A stretch of DNA of 64,000 nucleotides from Pseudoalteromonas nigrifaciens (GCF_002221505.1 NZ_CP011036.1:3348001-3412000), one strand, 5' to 3'; positions 28,779-38,327 are shown, numbered from the stretch's first letter. Notes: generated by a model from the letters alone, not told the origin. A program made the numbers and translations.

Positions 28779-29531
28779 TTACTCTGCTGCTGCAGCATCT
28801 GCATCGCTTTGAATTTCTAATAATTCCACTTCAAATACAAGTGTTGAATTAGCAGGAATTTTACCTAAATCACGGTCGCCATAAGCTAGCTCAGAAGGAA
28901 TTGTAAATTTATATTTAGAACCAACAGGCATAAGTTGTAAACCTTCAGTCCAACCAGTAATTACACGGTTAAGAGGGAAAGTTGTTGGCTCGTTACGTGA
29001 ATATGAGCTATCAAATTCAGTGCCATCTAAAAGTGTGCCTTTATAATGTACTTTAACTACATCAGTTGCAGCTGGTTTTTCGCCATCACCTTGAGTAATC
29101 ACTTCGTACTGTAAGCCAGACTCAGTAACAGTAACGCCTTCTTTTTTAGCGTTATCAGCTAGGTATTTTACACCCGCTTCTTTGCTTTTTTCAGACTCTA
29201 CTTTTGCTTGTGCTTCTTGCTTAGTACGCACTGATGTATCTAACTCAGTTAATACTTCGCGAATTTTTTCTTCGTCAATTTTTGCATTACCAGCAAGTGC
29301 ATCTTCAAAACCACGAATTAACAGCGCTTGGTCTAGTTCAATACCAATTTCTTTTTTATCGGCTAAGTCTTTATTTAAAAAGTTACCTACCGATGCGCCA
29401 ATACCGTATGCTTGTTGCTGCGCTACAGTGTCTAGTTTAACTTCAGCTTGCTCTTTTTTTGCTTCTTGATTACATGCTGTAAGCGCTAAAACTGACGCTG
29501 CAATCAATGACAATTTAATCGTCTTTTTCAT
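28779..29531 (-). CDS. FKBP-type peptidyl-prolyl isomerase, lipoprotein (FkpA/Mip-like)
   Basis: 250 residues. The start MKKTIKLS is chosen because it gives a clean lipoprotein signal ending in LALTAC (lipid on Cys), so it is probably anchored in the outer or inner membrane facing the periplasm. It contains the FKBP N-terminal dimerisation domain (about 30-125, charged helical) and the C-terminal FKBP domain (about 135-235) with VKVHYKGTLLDGTEFDSSY and IPSELAYGDRDLG. It assists folding of exported proteins. FkpA of enterics is not lipidated, while some Mip-type members are. Confidence 0.93.
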   Translation of the reverse strand: MKKTIKLSLIAASVLALTACNQEAKKEQAEVKLDTVAQQQAYGIGASVGNFLNKDLADKKEIGIELDQALLIRGFEDALAGNAKIDEEKIREVLTELDTSVRTKQEAQAKVESEKSKEAGVKYLADNAKKEGVTVTESGLQYEVITQGDGEKPAATDVVKVHYKGTLLDGTEFDSSYSRNEPTTFPLNRVITGWTEGLQLMPVGSKYKFTIPSELAYGDRDLGKIPANSTLVFEVELLEIQSDADAAAAE

Positions 29532-29745
29532 TTTAAATCTCCGACACACTTTGCAGTTGCCATTTATTGTATTATTACTAGTTAAAGATTAACGACCTAC
29601 ATGATAGGCTGCTTGTTTAATAACTAAAATTTACGTTGTTAGCTAAACTAAAAACATATCCAGTGATTAGACAAACAACCTAGGCCTTCAACGAGACCTA
29701 GTCTAACCTCTCAATCACTAAGAGTTAAGAGGAAATGCTTGTAAT

Positions 29746-30744
29746 ATGCCGTTATTTCGTACTTTTTTTATCGTGTTTTGCTGTTTATCGGCCATCGCCT
29801 GTAGTGATGAAAAACAACAAGCTGTTGCCAGTTATGAACATGCTGCACAAGGCGCGTTTTCATCGGCGCTATCGCATGATGGTAAATACAGCTTAGTCTC
29901 CTCCATTAACCATGGGGTCGCGCTGTGGGATAATCAACAGCAAGCACTTAAATACCAATGGTTTCAGCAACAAGCCCAAGATAGCCTGGTTTATGCCGTT
30001 GCGATCGCTTTTGACAACAGTGTGGCTGTTACCGCCGAAAAAACCACCTTTGCGGTATGGGATATTGCCACCGGCGAAAATAAAGGTTACTACAAAATAC
30101 AAAAATCCAGTATTCGCGATATTGCTATAAGCAATCAAGGCCGTAGCGTACTATACGGGCGCAGCGATGGCGTAGTAGTGTTTATTAACCTTGAAACTGG
30201 CCGCCGTATTGAGTTTTTAGGCCACCAAGAAAAAGTAAACACGGTCGATCTTGCCCCTAACGGGCGCTATGCTTTAAGTGGTTCAAACGATTACGTTGCT
30301 TACTTTTGGGATACGCGTACAGGGCAAGTGATTCATCGCTTTAACCACCCTACTCGTGTTACTCAAGTTACGCTTGACCCACAAGGTCGCTATGCATTTA
30401 CGGCCGACAGTATGGCACAAGCAAATGTATGGAAGCTGACTACAGGTGACCTTGTAAGTAAACTGAAGTATATTGCGCGTCAGAAAATTTTTACGGCGGT
30501 ACGCTTTAACGATCAAGGTGATTTGCTAGCAACTGGGTCGCCTAATAAACGCATTGATTTATGGCAAATATCGAGCGGTGAAAAAATTCAAACTTGGCAA
30601 GTGACACCACGCGAAGGCAGTAAGCCTAAATCGGCCGTGGTGCTCGATGTAACATTTACAGATAACGGCAGGTCGTTATTAACCGAAAGCTCCAGCGGTA
30701 TCGCAGAGCGATTTATTATACGAGAGAATAATGAACACAATTGA
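29746..30744 (+). CDS. WD40 beta-propeller lipoprotein
   Basis: 332 residues with a lipoprotein signal (LSAIAC, Cys about 19). The mature part consists of about seven WD40-like blades: SLVSSINHGVALWDN, TAEKTTFAVWDIATGE, LYGRSDGVVVFINLETG, ALSGSNDYVAYFWDTRTG, TADSMAQANVWKLTTG, ATGSPNKRIDLWQIS. Such propellers are binding scaffolds; no enzyme motif is seen. It overlaps slyX by 14 bp, so it is probably coexpressed. Similar WD40 lipoproteins next to slyX are familiar in Alteromonadales, but function is unknown. Confidence 0.85.
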   Translation: MPLFRTFFIVFCCLSAIACSDEKQQAVASYEHAAQGAFSSALSHDGKYSLVSSINHGVALWDNQQQALKYQWFQQQAQDSLVYAVAIAFDNSVAVTAEKTTFAVWDIATGENKGYYKIQKSSIRDIAISNQGRSVLYGRSDGVVVFINLETGRRIEFLGHQEKVNTVDLAPNGRYALSGSNDYVAYFWDTRTGQVIHRFNHPTRVTQVTLDPQGRYAFTADSMAQANVWKLTTGDLVSKLKYIARQKIFTAVRFNDQGDLLATGSPNKRIDLWQISSGEKIQTWQVTPREGSKPKSAVVLDVTFTDNGRSLLTESSSGIAERFIIRENNEHN

Positions 30745-30946
30745 ACATCGCTTAATGGAACTTGAGGCCAAAGTGGCTTTTCAAGACGAAACAATTGATA
30801 TTTTAAATGACGAAATAAAAGTTCACCAGCAGCTGTTGGCAAAAATGAAACGCCAAACAGAGCTACTGGCTGAAAAAATTAAAGAATCGCAGTCATCATC
30901 ATCGATGATGTCAAACGAACCTGAGCCACCGCCGCCGCATTATTAA
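30731..30946 (+). CDS. slyX: SlyX family protein
   Basis: 71-residue coiled-coil protein: EHRLMELEAKVAFQDETID then ILNDEI, with heptad leucines, and a Pro/Glu-rich end EPEPPPPHY typical of SlyX. Function is unknown even in E. coli. It starts inside the end of the WD40 gene, and lies beside yheV and yheS as in many gammaproteobacteria. Confidence 0.9.
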   Translation: MNTIEHRLMELEAKVAFQDETIDILNDEIKVHQQLLAKMKRQTELLAEKIKESQSSSSMMSNEPEPPPPHY

Positions 30947-30969
30947 TATGCCGCTATGCAGCAAAGGAT

Positions 30970-31173
30970 TTAATCTCCTGGTTTAAACACGCCTATAACT
31001 TGTTCAAACTGGCGTGTTGACGCCTGCACAGCCTGTTCTGGCTGTGCCATTTTATGGCCGCACTCTACACATTCTACTTTTTCTACATCATGCTCTTTGT
31101 AAAGCATTAACCTATCCATGGCTTTACATTCAGGACATGTTGCCCCAGCTATAAATCGCTTCTTTTGTTTCAC
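30970..31173 (-). CDS. yheV: YheV-like zinc-ribbon protein (DUF2387)
   Basis: 67 residues with two CxxC pairs: CPEC (about 14-17) and CVEC (about 35-38), a single zinc ribbon. The KKRFIAGATCPECKAMDRLMLY start is the family signature. Location between slyX and yheS agrees with the enteric order kefB-yheV-yheS. Function unknown; nucleic-acid or protein contact is typical for such ribbons. Confidence 0.9.
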   Translation of the reverse strand: MKQKKRFIAGATCPECKAMDRLMLYKEHDVEKVECVECGHKMAQPEQAVQASTRQFEQVIGVFKPGD

Positions 31174-31305
31174 GAGATTTTTCCCACAGTTTGACCTAAT
31201 GTTATTTTATCGTATTACGTGATGCGTTGATACGGTTGATATGCCCAATACGATCCGTGTTATCATATTGGCAATTCAATTAGGGCACAGTAAAGTAACG
31301 CATTT

Positions 31306-33228
31306 ATGATCCAAATCTCAGAAATAGAACTTCTTCGTGGCGGTAAAGCTTTATTAAAAAATGCATCTGCTACGTTATTTCCAGAGCATAAAGTAGGCCT
31401 AGTAGGCGCTAATGGTTGTGGTAAATCAACCCTATTTAGCCTCCTCAAAGCAGAGCTACAGCTCGATGGCGGTAACTTTACTATACCTAAAGACTGGTCT
31501 ATAGCGTCAGTAAAACAAGAAACTCCCGCACTGGAAATAAGCGCAATAGACTATGTACTACAAGGTCATCCGCAGTATTACGCCATGCGTATTGCACTGC
31601 GTGAAGCCGAGCAAGCTAACGATGGCGACGCACAAGCTAAAATACATATTCAGCTTGAAAACATTAAAGGCTACAGCATTGAATCAACCGCTGGTGAGCT
31701 ATTACATGGTTTAGGCTTTGCTAATAACTTAATAGAAAACCCGGTAAGTTCATTTTCGGGTGGCTGGCGTATGCGCTTAAATTTAGCCCAAGCGCTTATT
31801 CGCGATGCCGACCTGTTATTACTTGATGAGCCCACTAACCACCTTGATTTAGACGCAGTATATTGGCTTGAACGTTTTTTACGTGCTTATACTGGAACTT
31901 TAGTGCTGATATCGCATGACCGTGAGTTTTTAGATGCCGTAGTTGATCAAATTTGGCATATAGATAAACAACTTATCAACGTGTACAAAGGCAACTACTC
32001 GCAGTTTGAGCGTCAAAAAGCCGAGCGCATGCTACAGCAGCAAGCCATGTTTGATAAGCAACAAGAGCAAATTGCTCATCTAGAACAGTTTATAACTCGC
32101 TTTAAAGCAAAAGCCAGTAAAGCTAAGCAAGCACAAAGCCGCGTGAAAGCACTTGAGCGTATGGAAAAATTAGCTCCAGCACATGCCGACTCACCATTTA
32201 ACTTTGAGTTTGCCGAGCCAAAAGCATTACCAAACCCACTAATGACAATAGATAAAGCCAAAGCGGGATATGGTGATGTCACCATTTTAAATAATATAGA
32301 ATTAAACTTAGTACCAGGCAGCCGCATTGCTTTACTTGGCCGAAATGGCGCGGGTAAATCAACGCTAATTAAACTGCTTTCGGGTGATTTAGAGCCTCAA
32401 GCTGGCGAAGTTATTCAGCACCATGGGCTAAATATTGGTTATTTTGCGCAGCATCAACTTGAATCTCTTGATTTAAAAGCCAATGCAATAACACATATAC
32501 AACGACTAAACCCAAAGGCTACTGAGCAATCACTGCGTGATTTTTTAGGCGGATTTGCCTTTATTGGTGATAAAGCGCTTGAGCCAGTAGCACCCTTTTC
32601 GGGGGGCGAGAAAGCACGTTTAGTACTTGCCATGCTGGTATATCAAAAGCCAAATTTATTACTACTCGATGAGCCAACCAACCACCTTGATTTAGAAATG
32701 CGCCATGCACTTGTTATGGCACTGCAAGGCTTTGAGGGCGCTATGGTTACTGTATCGCACGACCGCCATATGCTTAAAAACACCGCCGATGAATTTTACT
32801 TAGTAGATGACGGCAAAGTAACTCAATTTGGTTACGACTTAGATGCGTATTACCAATGGCTGCTTAACGCCAATAAAGAAGCGACTAAAACAGAGCAAAG
32901 TGACGAAGTAAAAGCTAATTCAGGTATTAACCGTAAAGAGCAAAAACGCCTTGAGGCCGAATTTAGAAAAGCCACGCAACCGCTTAAAAAACAAATTGAA
33001 AAGCTCGAAAAGCAACTCGACAAATACGCTGCAGAGCTCAATGAGGTTGAAGTAGCATTAGGTGATAACGAGCTATATTCTGATGACAATAAAGCCAAGC
33101 TAAAAGAGTTACTAGCCAAACAAGCCACACTTACACCTAAGCTTAACGACATTGAAGAAGCGCTCCTTATGGCGCTAGACGAAATGGAACAAAAAGAGCA
33201 GGCGTTCGCCGATGAACTTGCTCAATAG
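31306..33228 (+). CDS. yheS: ABC-F ATPase YheS
   Basis: 640-residue cytosolic protein with two ABC ATPase domains and no membrane part. First domain: Walker A GANGCGKST, signature SFSGGWRMRL, Walker B LLLLDEPTNHLD. Second: GRNGAGKST, FSGGEKARL, LLLLDEPTNHLD. The ABC-F linker (about 225-300, charged helical) and a C-terminal coiled coil (about 525-640) are present. ABC-F proteins act on ribosomes, mostly rescuing stalled translation; YheS itself is implicated in relieving certain nascent-chain stalls. Overlaps the next gene by 17 bp. Confidence 0.95.
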   Translation: MIQISEIELLRGGKALLKNASATLFPEHKVGLVGANGCGKSTLFSLLKAELQLDGGNFTIPKDWSIASVKQETPALEISAIDYVLQGHPQYYAMRIALREAEQANDGDAQAKIHIQLENIKGYSIESTAGELLHGLGFANNLIENPVSSFSGGWRMRLNLAQALIRDADLLLLDEPTNHLDLDAVYWLERFLRAYTGTLVLISHDREFLDAVVDQIWHIDKQLINVYKGNYSQFERQKAERMLQQQAMFDKQQEQIAHLEQFITRFKAKASKAKQAQSRVKALERMEKLAPAHADSPFNFEFAEPKALPNPLMTIDKAKAGYGDVTILNNIELNLVPGSRIALLGRNGAGKSTLIKLLSGDLEPQAGEVIQHHGLNIGYFAQHQLESLDLKANAITHIQRLNPKATEQSLRDFLGGFAFIGDKALEPVAPFSGGEKARLVLAMLVYQKPNLLLLDEPTNHLDLEMRHALVMALQGFEGAMVTVSHDRHMLKNTADEFYLVDDGKVTQFGYDLDAYYQWLLNANKEATKTEQSDEVKANSGINRKEQKRLEAEFRKATQPLKKQIEKLEKQLDKYAAELNEVEVALGDNELYSDDNKAKLKELLAKQATLTPKLNDIEEALLMALDEMEQKEQAFADELAQ

Positions 33229-33637
33229 CGACCATTTTTGGCAATTTTCCTGCACTTTGTACGCAAAGCCAGTGCAACAACAAACCTTGCTGGAGTTACA
33301 AAACCAGCAAGGTAAAAACGTTAATTTGTGTTTATTACTCTTGTATTTAGATTCACTAAACTTAGTTGTAAATAGTCAGCAGCTTGGAGTATTAACACAA
33401 GTTGTTAATGAGCTCGATAATAACGTGATGCAGCAACTACGCGCAGCACGCAGTTATTTAAAAGTACACCAACAAGCTATTACTGACTATGCAAACATAC
33501 GCAAAGAGCTGCTTAGCGCTGAGCTCAAGCTTGAAAAGCAGCAACAGCAAATGCTAATAAATGCAGTAAATGAATGTGAATTGGTAGAGTGTACCGAGCC
33601 AAATAATATTGAATTATATTTAAAGGCCAGCTTTTAG
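33212..33637 (+). CDS. TIGR02444-like conserved hypothetical protein
   Basis: 141-residue soluble helical protein. It begins HFWQFSCTLYAKPVQQQTLLELQ and shows NLCLLLLYLD, features I associate with the TIGR02444 family found next to yheS in marine gammaproteobacteria. It starts 17 bp before the yheS stop, so it is cotranscribed. No enzymatic motif. Function unknown. Confidence 0.8.
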   Translation: MNLLNSDHFWQFSCTLYAKPVQQQTLLELQNQQGKNVNLCLLLLYLDSLNLVVNSQQLGVLTQVVNELDNNVMQQLRAARSYLKVHQQAITDYANIRKELLSAELKLEKQQQQMLINAVNECELVECTEPNNIELYLKASF

Positions 33638-33885
33638 GTACAAAGCGCCAGAAAAAACAGCTCGCGCATATTTCAATACTTATGAGTCCTACCCTCTTTT
33701 ACTGCTCATTCTTTTCTCTTTGTGCAAAAGATCTTTAAGTGACTTATACACAAACAGGTTAAAAGGCGCTGCGCTTTTATAGGGAAAAATTAAAACCTCT
33801 TTAATCCTTATATTCTCAGTGGTCAAAGCTGTTTTCACCTGCTCCCTTTACCCATCTGTTAAACCTAATACCTTCTTCTCAAAAC
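33638..33885. other. Spacer after the yheS unit
   Basis: About 250 bp without a convincing ORF. A small GGCGC/GCGCt hairpin followed by TTTTA (about 33764-33780) may end the yheS transcript. Nothing else recognised. Confidence 0.4.
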
Positions 33886-33899
33886 ATGATCCAAATCAA
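33886..33899. promoter_or_regulatory. FNR-like box 1 upstream of the DUF3149 gene
   Basis: ATGATCCAAATCAA, one mismatch to TTGAT-N4-ATCAA. It is centred about 92 bp before the predicted start site. Confidence 0.5.
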
Positions 33900-33935
33900 C
33901 TTCATATCGCTCATTATTTCACTTAGGTAAATAAC

Positions 33936-33984
33936 TTGATCTTGATCATAACTGTATCCCTAAACCCAGCTTATGATTAACCCA
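33936..33984 (+). promoter_or_regulatory. FNR-type class II promoter of the DUF3149 gene
   Basis: TTGATCTTGATCAT (33936-33949) has one mismatch to TTGAT-N4-ATCAA. A TATGAT -10 hexamer lies at 33972-33977. Taking the start site 7 bp later (33984), the FNR box is centred at -41.5, the exact class II spacing. Confidence 0.65.
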
Positions 33985-34004
33985 TAGACATTAGGAGGCA
34001 AGTT

Positions 34005-34151
34005 ATGGACGTATTCTTCAGAGATTTTTTTACCGACCCAGTACTGTTCTTATCGTTTGGTTTTCTGGGGATCGTTATTAGCTTGTGCCTTTTCTTTGTA
34101 TACTACTTTATTAAGAAAGTACAAGAAGCAGAAATTCCTGACCAAAATTAA
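34005..34151 (+). CDS. DUF3149 single-helix membrane microprotein, 48 aa
   Basis: Encodes MDVFFRDFFTDPVLFLSFGF, then a hydrophobic helix (LGIVISLCLFFVYYFI) and a short charged tail (KKVQEAEIPDQN). I recognise this as the DUF3149 type, common in marine gammaproteobacteria. TAGGAGG lies 7 nt before the ATG, an excellent ribosome site, and a strong terminator follows, so it is a free-standing gene. It resembles CcoQ-like accessory subunits only in size and topology. Promoter features suggest anaerobic or low-oxygen induction. Confidence 0.88.
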   Translation: MDVFFRDFFTDPVLFLSFGFLGIVISLCLFFVYYFIKKVQEAEIPDQN

Positions 34152-34162
34152 GCACGACGCAC

Positions 34163-34200
34163 AAAGCGCCTATCAGTTTACTGATTAGGCGCTTTTTATT
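34163..34200 (+). terminator. Terminator of the DUF3149 gene
   Basis: AAGCGCCTA...TAGGCGCTT stem (with an inner TCAGT/ACTGA pairing) and a T-run, 12 bp past the stop. Confidence 0.9.
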
Positions 34201-34261
34201 TTCCTAGCCGAAAAATTTGCTACACTAGCGCCTCGTTTATTGCAAAGTGTGTAGTACAAAC

Positions 34262-35254
34262 ATGATCCATAAGTTCAAACCCGCATGGTGGATGACCAAT
34301 CGTCACGTTCAGACCATAATGCCGCGTTTTTTCCGCCCATTTCATCATACTCGCTACCAATTGGAGCAACTTGATACTCCCGATGGTGACTTTATCGAGC
34401 TTGCTTGGTCGCTACCGCATAACGAAACGGCTCCTCTTGCTGTGGTACTACATGGACTTGAAGGCAATATAAATAGCTTTTATGCCAAAGGCATGATGAA
34501 AGCCTTAAAAAAGCAAGGTTTTGCAGTGGTGCTTATGCATTTTAGAAACTGCTCCACCGAAGTAAATCGCTTACCACGTGCTTATCACAGTGGTGATACC
34601 GCCGACTTAAGCTTTTTTATAAACCACTTAAAGCAGCTATATCCAAACCGACCTTTAGTTGCGGTAGGCTTTTCGCTAGGTGGTAATGTATTAGCTAAGT
34701 ATTTAGGCGAGCAACAGCAACAATGCCCGCTAAGTGCAGCAGCACTGGTATCTGCACCTTATGATTTATCGGCATCATCGGATGTTATTCGAAAAAGTTT
34801 AGGTAAAATTTATCAAAAGTATTTACTCGATCGCATGAAAAAATCAATGCAGCGTAAATTGCCACAAATTAAGCAGCAAATATCGATAACTACCGATCAA
34901 TTAATGGAAATTGACGACTTGTTAGAGTTTGATAATCAACTTACCGCGCCTTTACACGGCTTTGAAAATGCACATGATTATTACCGCCAAGCCAGTGCTA
35001 TGCCGTATTTAAAACATATAGCGGTGCCAACATTAATTATTCATGCCAAAGACGATCCTATGCTCTCTATAAAGGCCGTACCAAGTAGGCAAGATGTGAG
35101 TGAGCATGTTACGCTGCGCATCTCTGAAAAAGGCGGGCATGTGGGCTTTATTAGCGGTAAAAATCCATTTAAGCCGGTATTTTGGTTAGAGCAAGCGGTG
35201 CCAAGTTATTTTGGCCAATATGTATTAAATAAAACCAACAAAGAGTCAGTATGA
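34262..35254 (+). CDS. yheT: YheT alpha/beta hydrolase
   Basis: 330-residue hydrolase of the YheT/UPF0017 family. It has [12 protein letters not shown] near the start, [17 protein letters not shown] as oxyanion region, [15 protein letters not shown] with the nucleophile Ser, Asp in HAKDDPML and His in SEKGGHVGF. Likely esterase or lipase on an unknown substrate. ATG at 34262 is preferred over the GTG at 34247 for similarity of length. ATGA overlap couples it to yheU. Confidence 0.93.
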   Translation: MIHKFKPAWWMTNRHVQTIMPRFFRPFHHTRYQLEQLDTPDGDFIELAWSLPHNETAPLAVVLHGLEGNINSFYAKGMMKALKKQGFAVVLMHFRNCSTEVNRLPRAYHSGDTADLSFFINHLKQLYPNRPLVAVGFSLGGNVLAKYLGEQQQQCPLSAAALVSAPYDLSASSDVIRKSLGKIYQKYLLDRMKKSMQRKLPQIKQQISITTDQLMEIDDLLEFDNQLTAPLHGFENAHDYYRQASAMPYLKHIAVPTLIIHAKDDPMLSIKAVPSRQDVSEHVTLRISEKGGHVGFISGKNPFKPVFWLEQAVPSYFGQYVLNKTNKESV

Positions 35255-35505
35255 TCATTCCTTACGAGCAACTTGATAAAGACACCTTATACAACCTAAT
35301 AGAAAGCTATGTACTGCGCGAAGGCACTGATTATGGCGAAGTAGAAGCCAGTATTGAATCGAAAGTAAACCAAGTAAAGCTGCAGCTTAAAAGTGGTGAA
35401 GCTATGGTGTTTTTTTCAGAACTACATGAGTCGGTAACTATCATTTCCAAAGGCGAATTTAAAGCGCTGCAAAGTGAAGAGCATCAGGCACAATCGTTTG
35501 ATTAG
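35251..35505 (+). CDS. yheU: YheU family protein
   Basis: 84 residues, acidic. [20 protein letters not shown] then REGTDYGE is the YheU (UPF0270) signature. Function unknown. It overlaps yheT by 4 bp, the same order as in enterics. Confidence 0.92.
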   Translation: MIIPYEQLDKDTLYNLIESYVLREGTDYGEVEASIESKVNQVKLQLKSGEAMVFFSELHESVTIISKGEFKALQSEEHQAQSFD

Positions 35506-35580
35506 ATACAGTTAACTTTGTAGCACTTGTAACTTTTGTATTGAAAGTACACAATGGCTTTTTACCCAAAGAGCCATAAA

Positions 35581-36774
35581 ATGATAAAACTCAGCACTCT
35601 AGTGGTAGCCATATCACTAGCATTAAGTAGCCAAGCTAATGCAACAACAATAACCGCATCAGATAAAGCAATTAAGCTGGCAAAAGACACAATTTTAATT
35701 GATACCCATATTGATGTACCTTACCGTCTACACGACAAATGGGCCGACGTTACCAAAGCCACCGACGATGGTGACTTTGACTACCCTCGCGCTATACAAG
35801 GCGGTTTAAATGCCCCATTTATGTCGATTTACATTCCTGCTCACTTAGAATTTGAAGGCAAAGGTAAAAGCTATCAACTTGCTAATTTACTTATTGATAG
35901 TATGGAAGCAATCGCACAACGTGCACCCGACAAATTTGCAATTGCCAGCTCAACTGTCGATATAGAAGAGCAGTTTAAGCAAGGTAAGCTTTCGATTGCT
36001 ATGGGCATGGAAAATGGCTCACCTATTGAAGGTGATATGAAAAATCTACAACACTTTTTCGACCGTGGTGTGCGTTATATTACCCTTGCTCATTCGCAAA
36101 GCAACCATATTTCTGACTCGTCATACGACATTCGCCGTAAATGGAAAGGCTTAAGCCCTTTTGGTAAAAAGCTAGTTACTGAAATGAACAACATTGGCAT
36201 GTTAATCGACGTTTCGCACATTTCTGATGATGCGTTTTATCAGGTAATAGAACTCTCTAAAACACCCGTTATAGCCTCGCATTCATCGCTACGCAAATAC
36301 ACACCCGGTTTTGAGCGTAATATGAATGACGACATGCTACTGGCGCTGAAAAAAAATGGCGGGGTTATTCAAATTAACTTTGGCTCAAGCTTTGTTACCG
36401 CTAAAGCAGGTAGTTGGGGCAAGCAGCTAAAAAGTACAAAAGAGTCTGCAAAAAAAGAAGGCACCAAATTAAGTAATGATTTTGATGCTGCATATCGCGC
36501 TAAAAACCCCTACCCATTTGCCAGTCTCGAGCAGGTGCTTGATCATATTGATCACGTAGTTGCGCTAATTGGTATTGATTATGTAGGTATTGGTTCTGAT
36601 TATGATGGTGTTGGCGATTCGCTGCCAATTGGCTTAAAAGACGTATCTAGCTATCCTAACCTAGTACAAGGTTTAATGGACAGGGGCTACAGTGATACCG
36701 ACATTAAAAAGATTTTAAGCGGCAATACACTACGCGTTTGGAAACAAGCCGAAGCGTATGCGAAAAAGCATTAG
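35581..36774 (+). CDS. Membrane dipeptidase, peptidase family M19
   Basis: 397-residue exported zinc dipeptidase. The signal peptide (1-22, LVVAISLALSSQANA) is preceded by a plausible AAGAG site, so ATG 35581 is preferred over 35554. Metal and active-site motifs: DTHIDVPYRL (His-x-Asp), MGMENGSPIEGD (bridging Glu), TLAHSQSN, DVSHISDDAFYQV and ASHSSLRK (His), and GIGSDYDGVGD near the C terminus. Cleaves dipeptides, often including D-residues, in the periplasm. Monocistronic. Confidence 0.93.
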   Translation: MIKLSTLVVAISLALSSQANATTITASDKAIKLAKDTILIDTHIDVPYRLHDKWADVTKATDDGDFDYPRAIQGGLNAPFMSIYIPAHLEFEGKGKSYQLANLLIDSMEAIAQRAPDKFAIASSTVDIEEQFKQGKLSIAMGMENGSPIEGDMKNLQHFFDRGVRYITLAHSQSNHISDSSYDIRRKWKGLSPFGKKLVTEMNNIGMLIDVSHISDDAFYQVIELSKTPVIASHSSLRKYTPGFERNMNDDMLLALKKNGGVIQINFGSSFVTAKAGSWGKQLKSTKESAKKEGTKLSNDFDAAYRAKNPYPFASLEQVLDHIDHVVALIGIDYVGIGSDYDGVGDSLPIGLKDVSSYPNLVQGLMDRGYSDTDIKKILSGNTLRVWKQAEAYAKKH

Positions 36775-36779
36775 GCTCT

Positions 36780-36846
36780 AGGTATCAGGTATCAGGTATC
36801 AGGTATCAGGTATCAGGTATCAGGTATCAGGTATCAGGTATCAGGT
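36780..36846 (+). repeat. Heptamer tandem repeat (AGGTATC) x 9.5
   Basis: Nine uninterrupted AGGTATC units and a partial tenth, starting 6 bp after the dipeptidase stop. Copy number is likely variable. Degenerate reverse-complement copies (TACCTAATA, AACCTAATACCTGCAACCTG) stand at about 37038-37073. Confidence 0.95.
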
Positions 36847-37088
36847 TAGAAAAACATAACTAACACTAACTTCAATATATAACGCGGCCAATGGCCGCGT
36901 GTTTCTATCCTCAACTTGCATAAATCTAAGCCAACAACGCCACCCTCATGCTTTATCCTCGAGGTTCGTAAGCCTCAAACCCACGCTACGACGATAAAGT
37001 TAACACCGCTCTGCTCTACCTTAAACCTGAAGCCTCGTACCTAATATCTAAAACCTAATACCTGCAACCTGCACTTTATTACAGGCAT
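36847..37088. other. Intergenic region between repeat array and tuf terminator
   Basis: Contains a G+C-rich palindrome ACGCGGCCA-A-TGGCCGCGT (36882-36900) that may end dipeptidase transcription. Degenerate heptamers in reverse orientation lie near 37038-37073, so this block may be a composite repeat element. No ORF recognised. Confidence 0.5.
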
Positions 37089-37118
37089 TAAAAAAGGCCA
37101 CCTAAGTGACCTTTTTCT
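37089..37118 (-). terminator. Terminator of tuf
   Basis: AAGGTCAC/GTGGCCTT stem with one G-U pair and U-run on the minus strand, 25 bp past the tuf stop. Confidence 0.85.
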
Positions 37119-37142
37119 AACAATTAACTTAAACGTTAATTA

Positions 37143-38327
37143 TTACGCTACGATGTTTGCAACAACGCCAGCGCCTACAGTACGACCACCTTCACGGATA
37201 GCGAAACGAAGACCTTCGTCCATCGCGATTGGCGCGATTAGAGTTACTGTCATCTTAACGTTATCACCAGGCATTACCATTTCTACGCCTTCTGGTAACT
37301 GTACGTCACCAGTTACGTCAGTTGTACGGAAGTAGAACTGTGGACGGTAACCTTTGAAGAATGGAGTATGACGACCACCTTCATCTTTTGAAAGTACGTA
37401 TACTTCTGATTCAAAAGTAGTGTGTGGCTTGATTGAACCAGGCTTAGCTAGTACTTGACCACGTTCAACGTCTTCACGCTTAGTACCACGTAAAAGTGCA
37501 CCAATGTTCTCACCAGCACGACCTTCGTCAAGCAGTTTACGGAACATTTCAACACCAGTACAGATTGACTTAGTTGTATCACGGATACCAACAATTTCAA
37601 TCTCGTCGTTGATGCGGATAATACCAGCTTCAACACGACCAGTTACAACAGTACCACGGCCTTGGATTGAGAAAACGTCTTCGATAGGCATGATGAATGC
37701 TTTATCGATGTCACGTTCTGGCTCTGGAATGTAAGAGTCAAGTGCGTTTGCAAGCTCAACAATCTTATCTTCCCACTCTTTCTCGCCTTCAAGCGCTTTA
37801 AGTGCTGAACCTTGAATTAGTGGTAAGTCATCACCTGGGAAATCGTATTCTGAAAGAAGTTCACGAACTTCCATTTCTACTAGCTCAAGTAGCTCTTCGT
37901 CATCAACCATGTCACATTTGTTCATGAACACGATGATGTAAGGAACGCCAACTTGGCGAGAAAGTAGGATGTGCTCACGTGTTTGTGGCATAGGACCATC
38001 AGTCGCAGCTACTACTAAAATAGCACCGTCCATTTGAGCAGCACCAGTGATCATGTTTTTAACATAATCGGCGTGACCAGGACAATCTACGTGTGCGTAG
38101 TGACGAGTAGGCGTATCGTATTCAACGTGAGACGTTGAAATTGTGATACCGCGCTCGCGCTCTTCTGGAGCGTTGTCGATTGATGCGAAATCTTTAGCAA
38201 CACCGCCGTATACTTTTGCAAGTACGTTAGTGATTGCTGCAGTTAATGTAGTTTTACCGTGGTCAACGTGGCCAATTGTACCTACGTTAACATGCGGTTT
38301 TACGCGTTCAAACTTTGCTTTTGCCAT
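37143..38327 (-). CDS. tuf: Elongation factor Tu
   Basis: 394-residue GTPase delivering aminoacyl-tRNA to the ribosome. G motifs: [22 protein letters not shown] and GSALKAL. Domains 2 and 3 are complete ([27 protein letters not shown] at the end). It follows four tRNA genes on the same strand, as tufB does in E. coli; the tRNAs and tuf are probably one transcript. Another tuf copy probably exists with fusA elsewhere. Confidence 0.99.
   Translation of the reverse strand: MAKAKFERVKPHVNVGTIGHVDHGKTTLTAAITNVLAKVYGGVAKDFASIDNAPEERERGITISTSHVEYDTPTRHYAHVDCPGHADYVKNMITGAAQMDGAILVVAATDGPMPQTREHILLSRQVGVPYIIVFMNKCDMVDDEELLELVEMEVRELLSEYDFPGDDLPLIQGSALKALEGEKEWEDKIVELANALDSYIPEPERDIDKAFIMPIEDVFSIQGRGTVVTGRVEAGIIRINDEIEIVGIRDTTKSICTGVEMFRKLLDEGRAGENIGALLRGTKREDVERGQVLAKPGSIKPHTTFESEVYVLSKDEGGRHTPFFKGYRPQFYFRTTDVTGDVQLPEGVEMVMPGDNVKMTVTLIAPIAMDEGLRFAIREGGRTVGAGVVANIVA

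Noticed and set aside
36780..36846. CRISPR array
   Set aside because: Units are 7 bp with no spacers; a simple tandem repeat.
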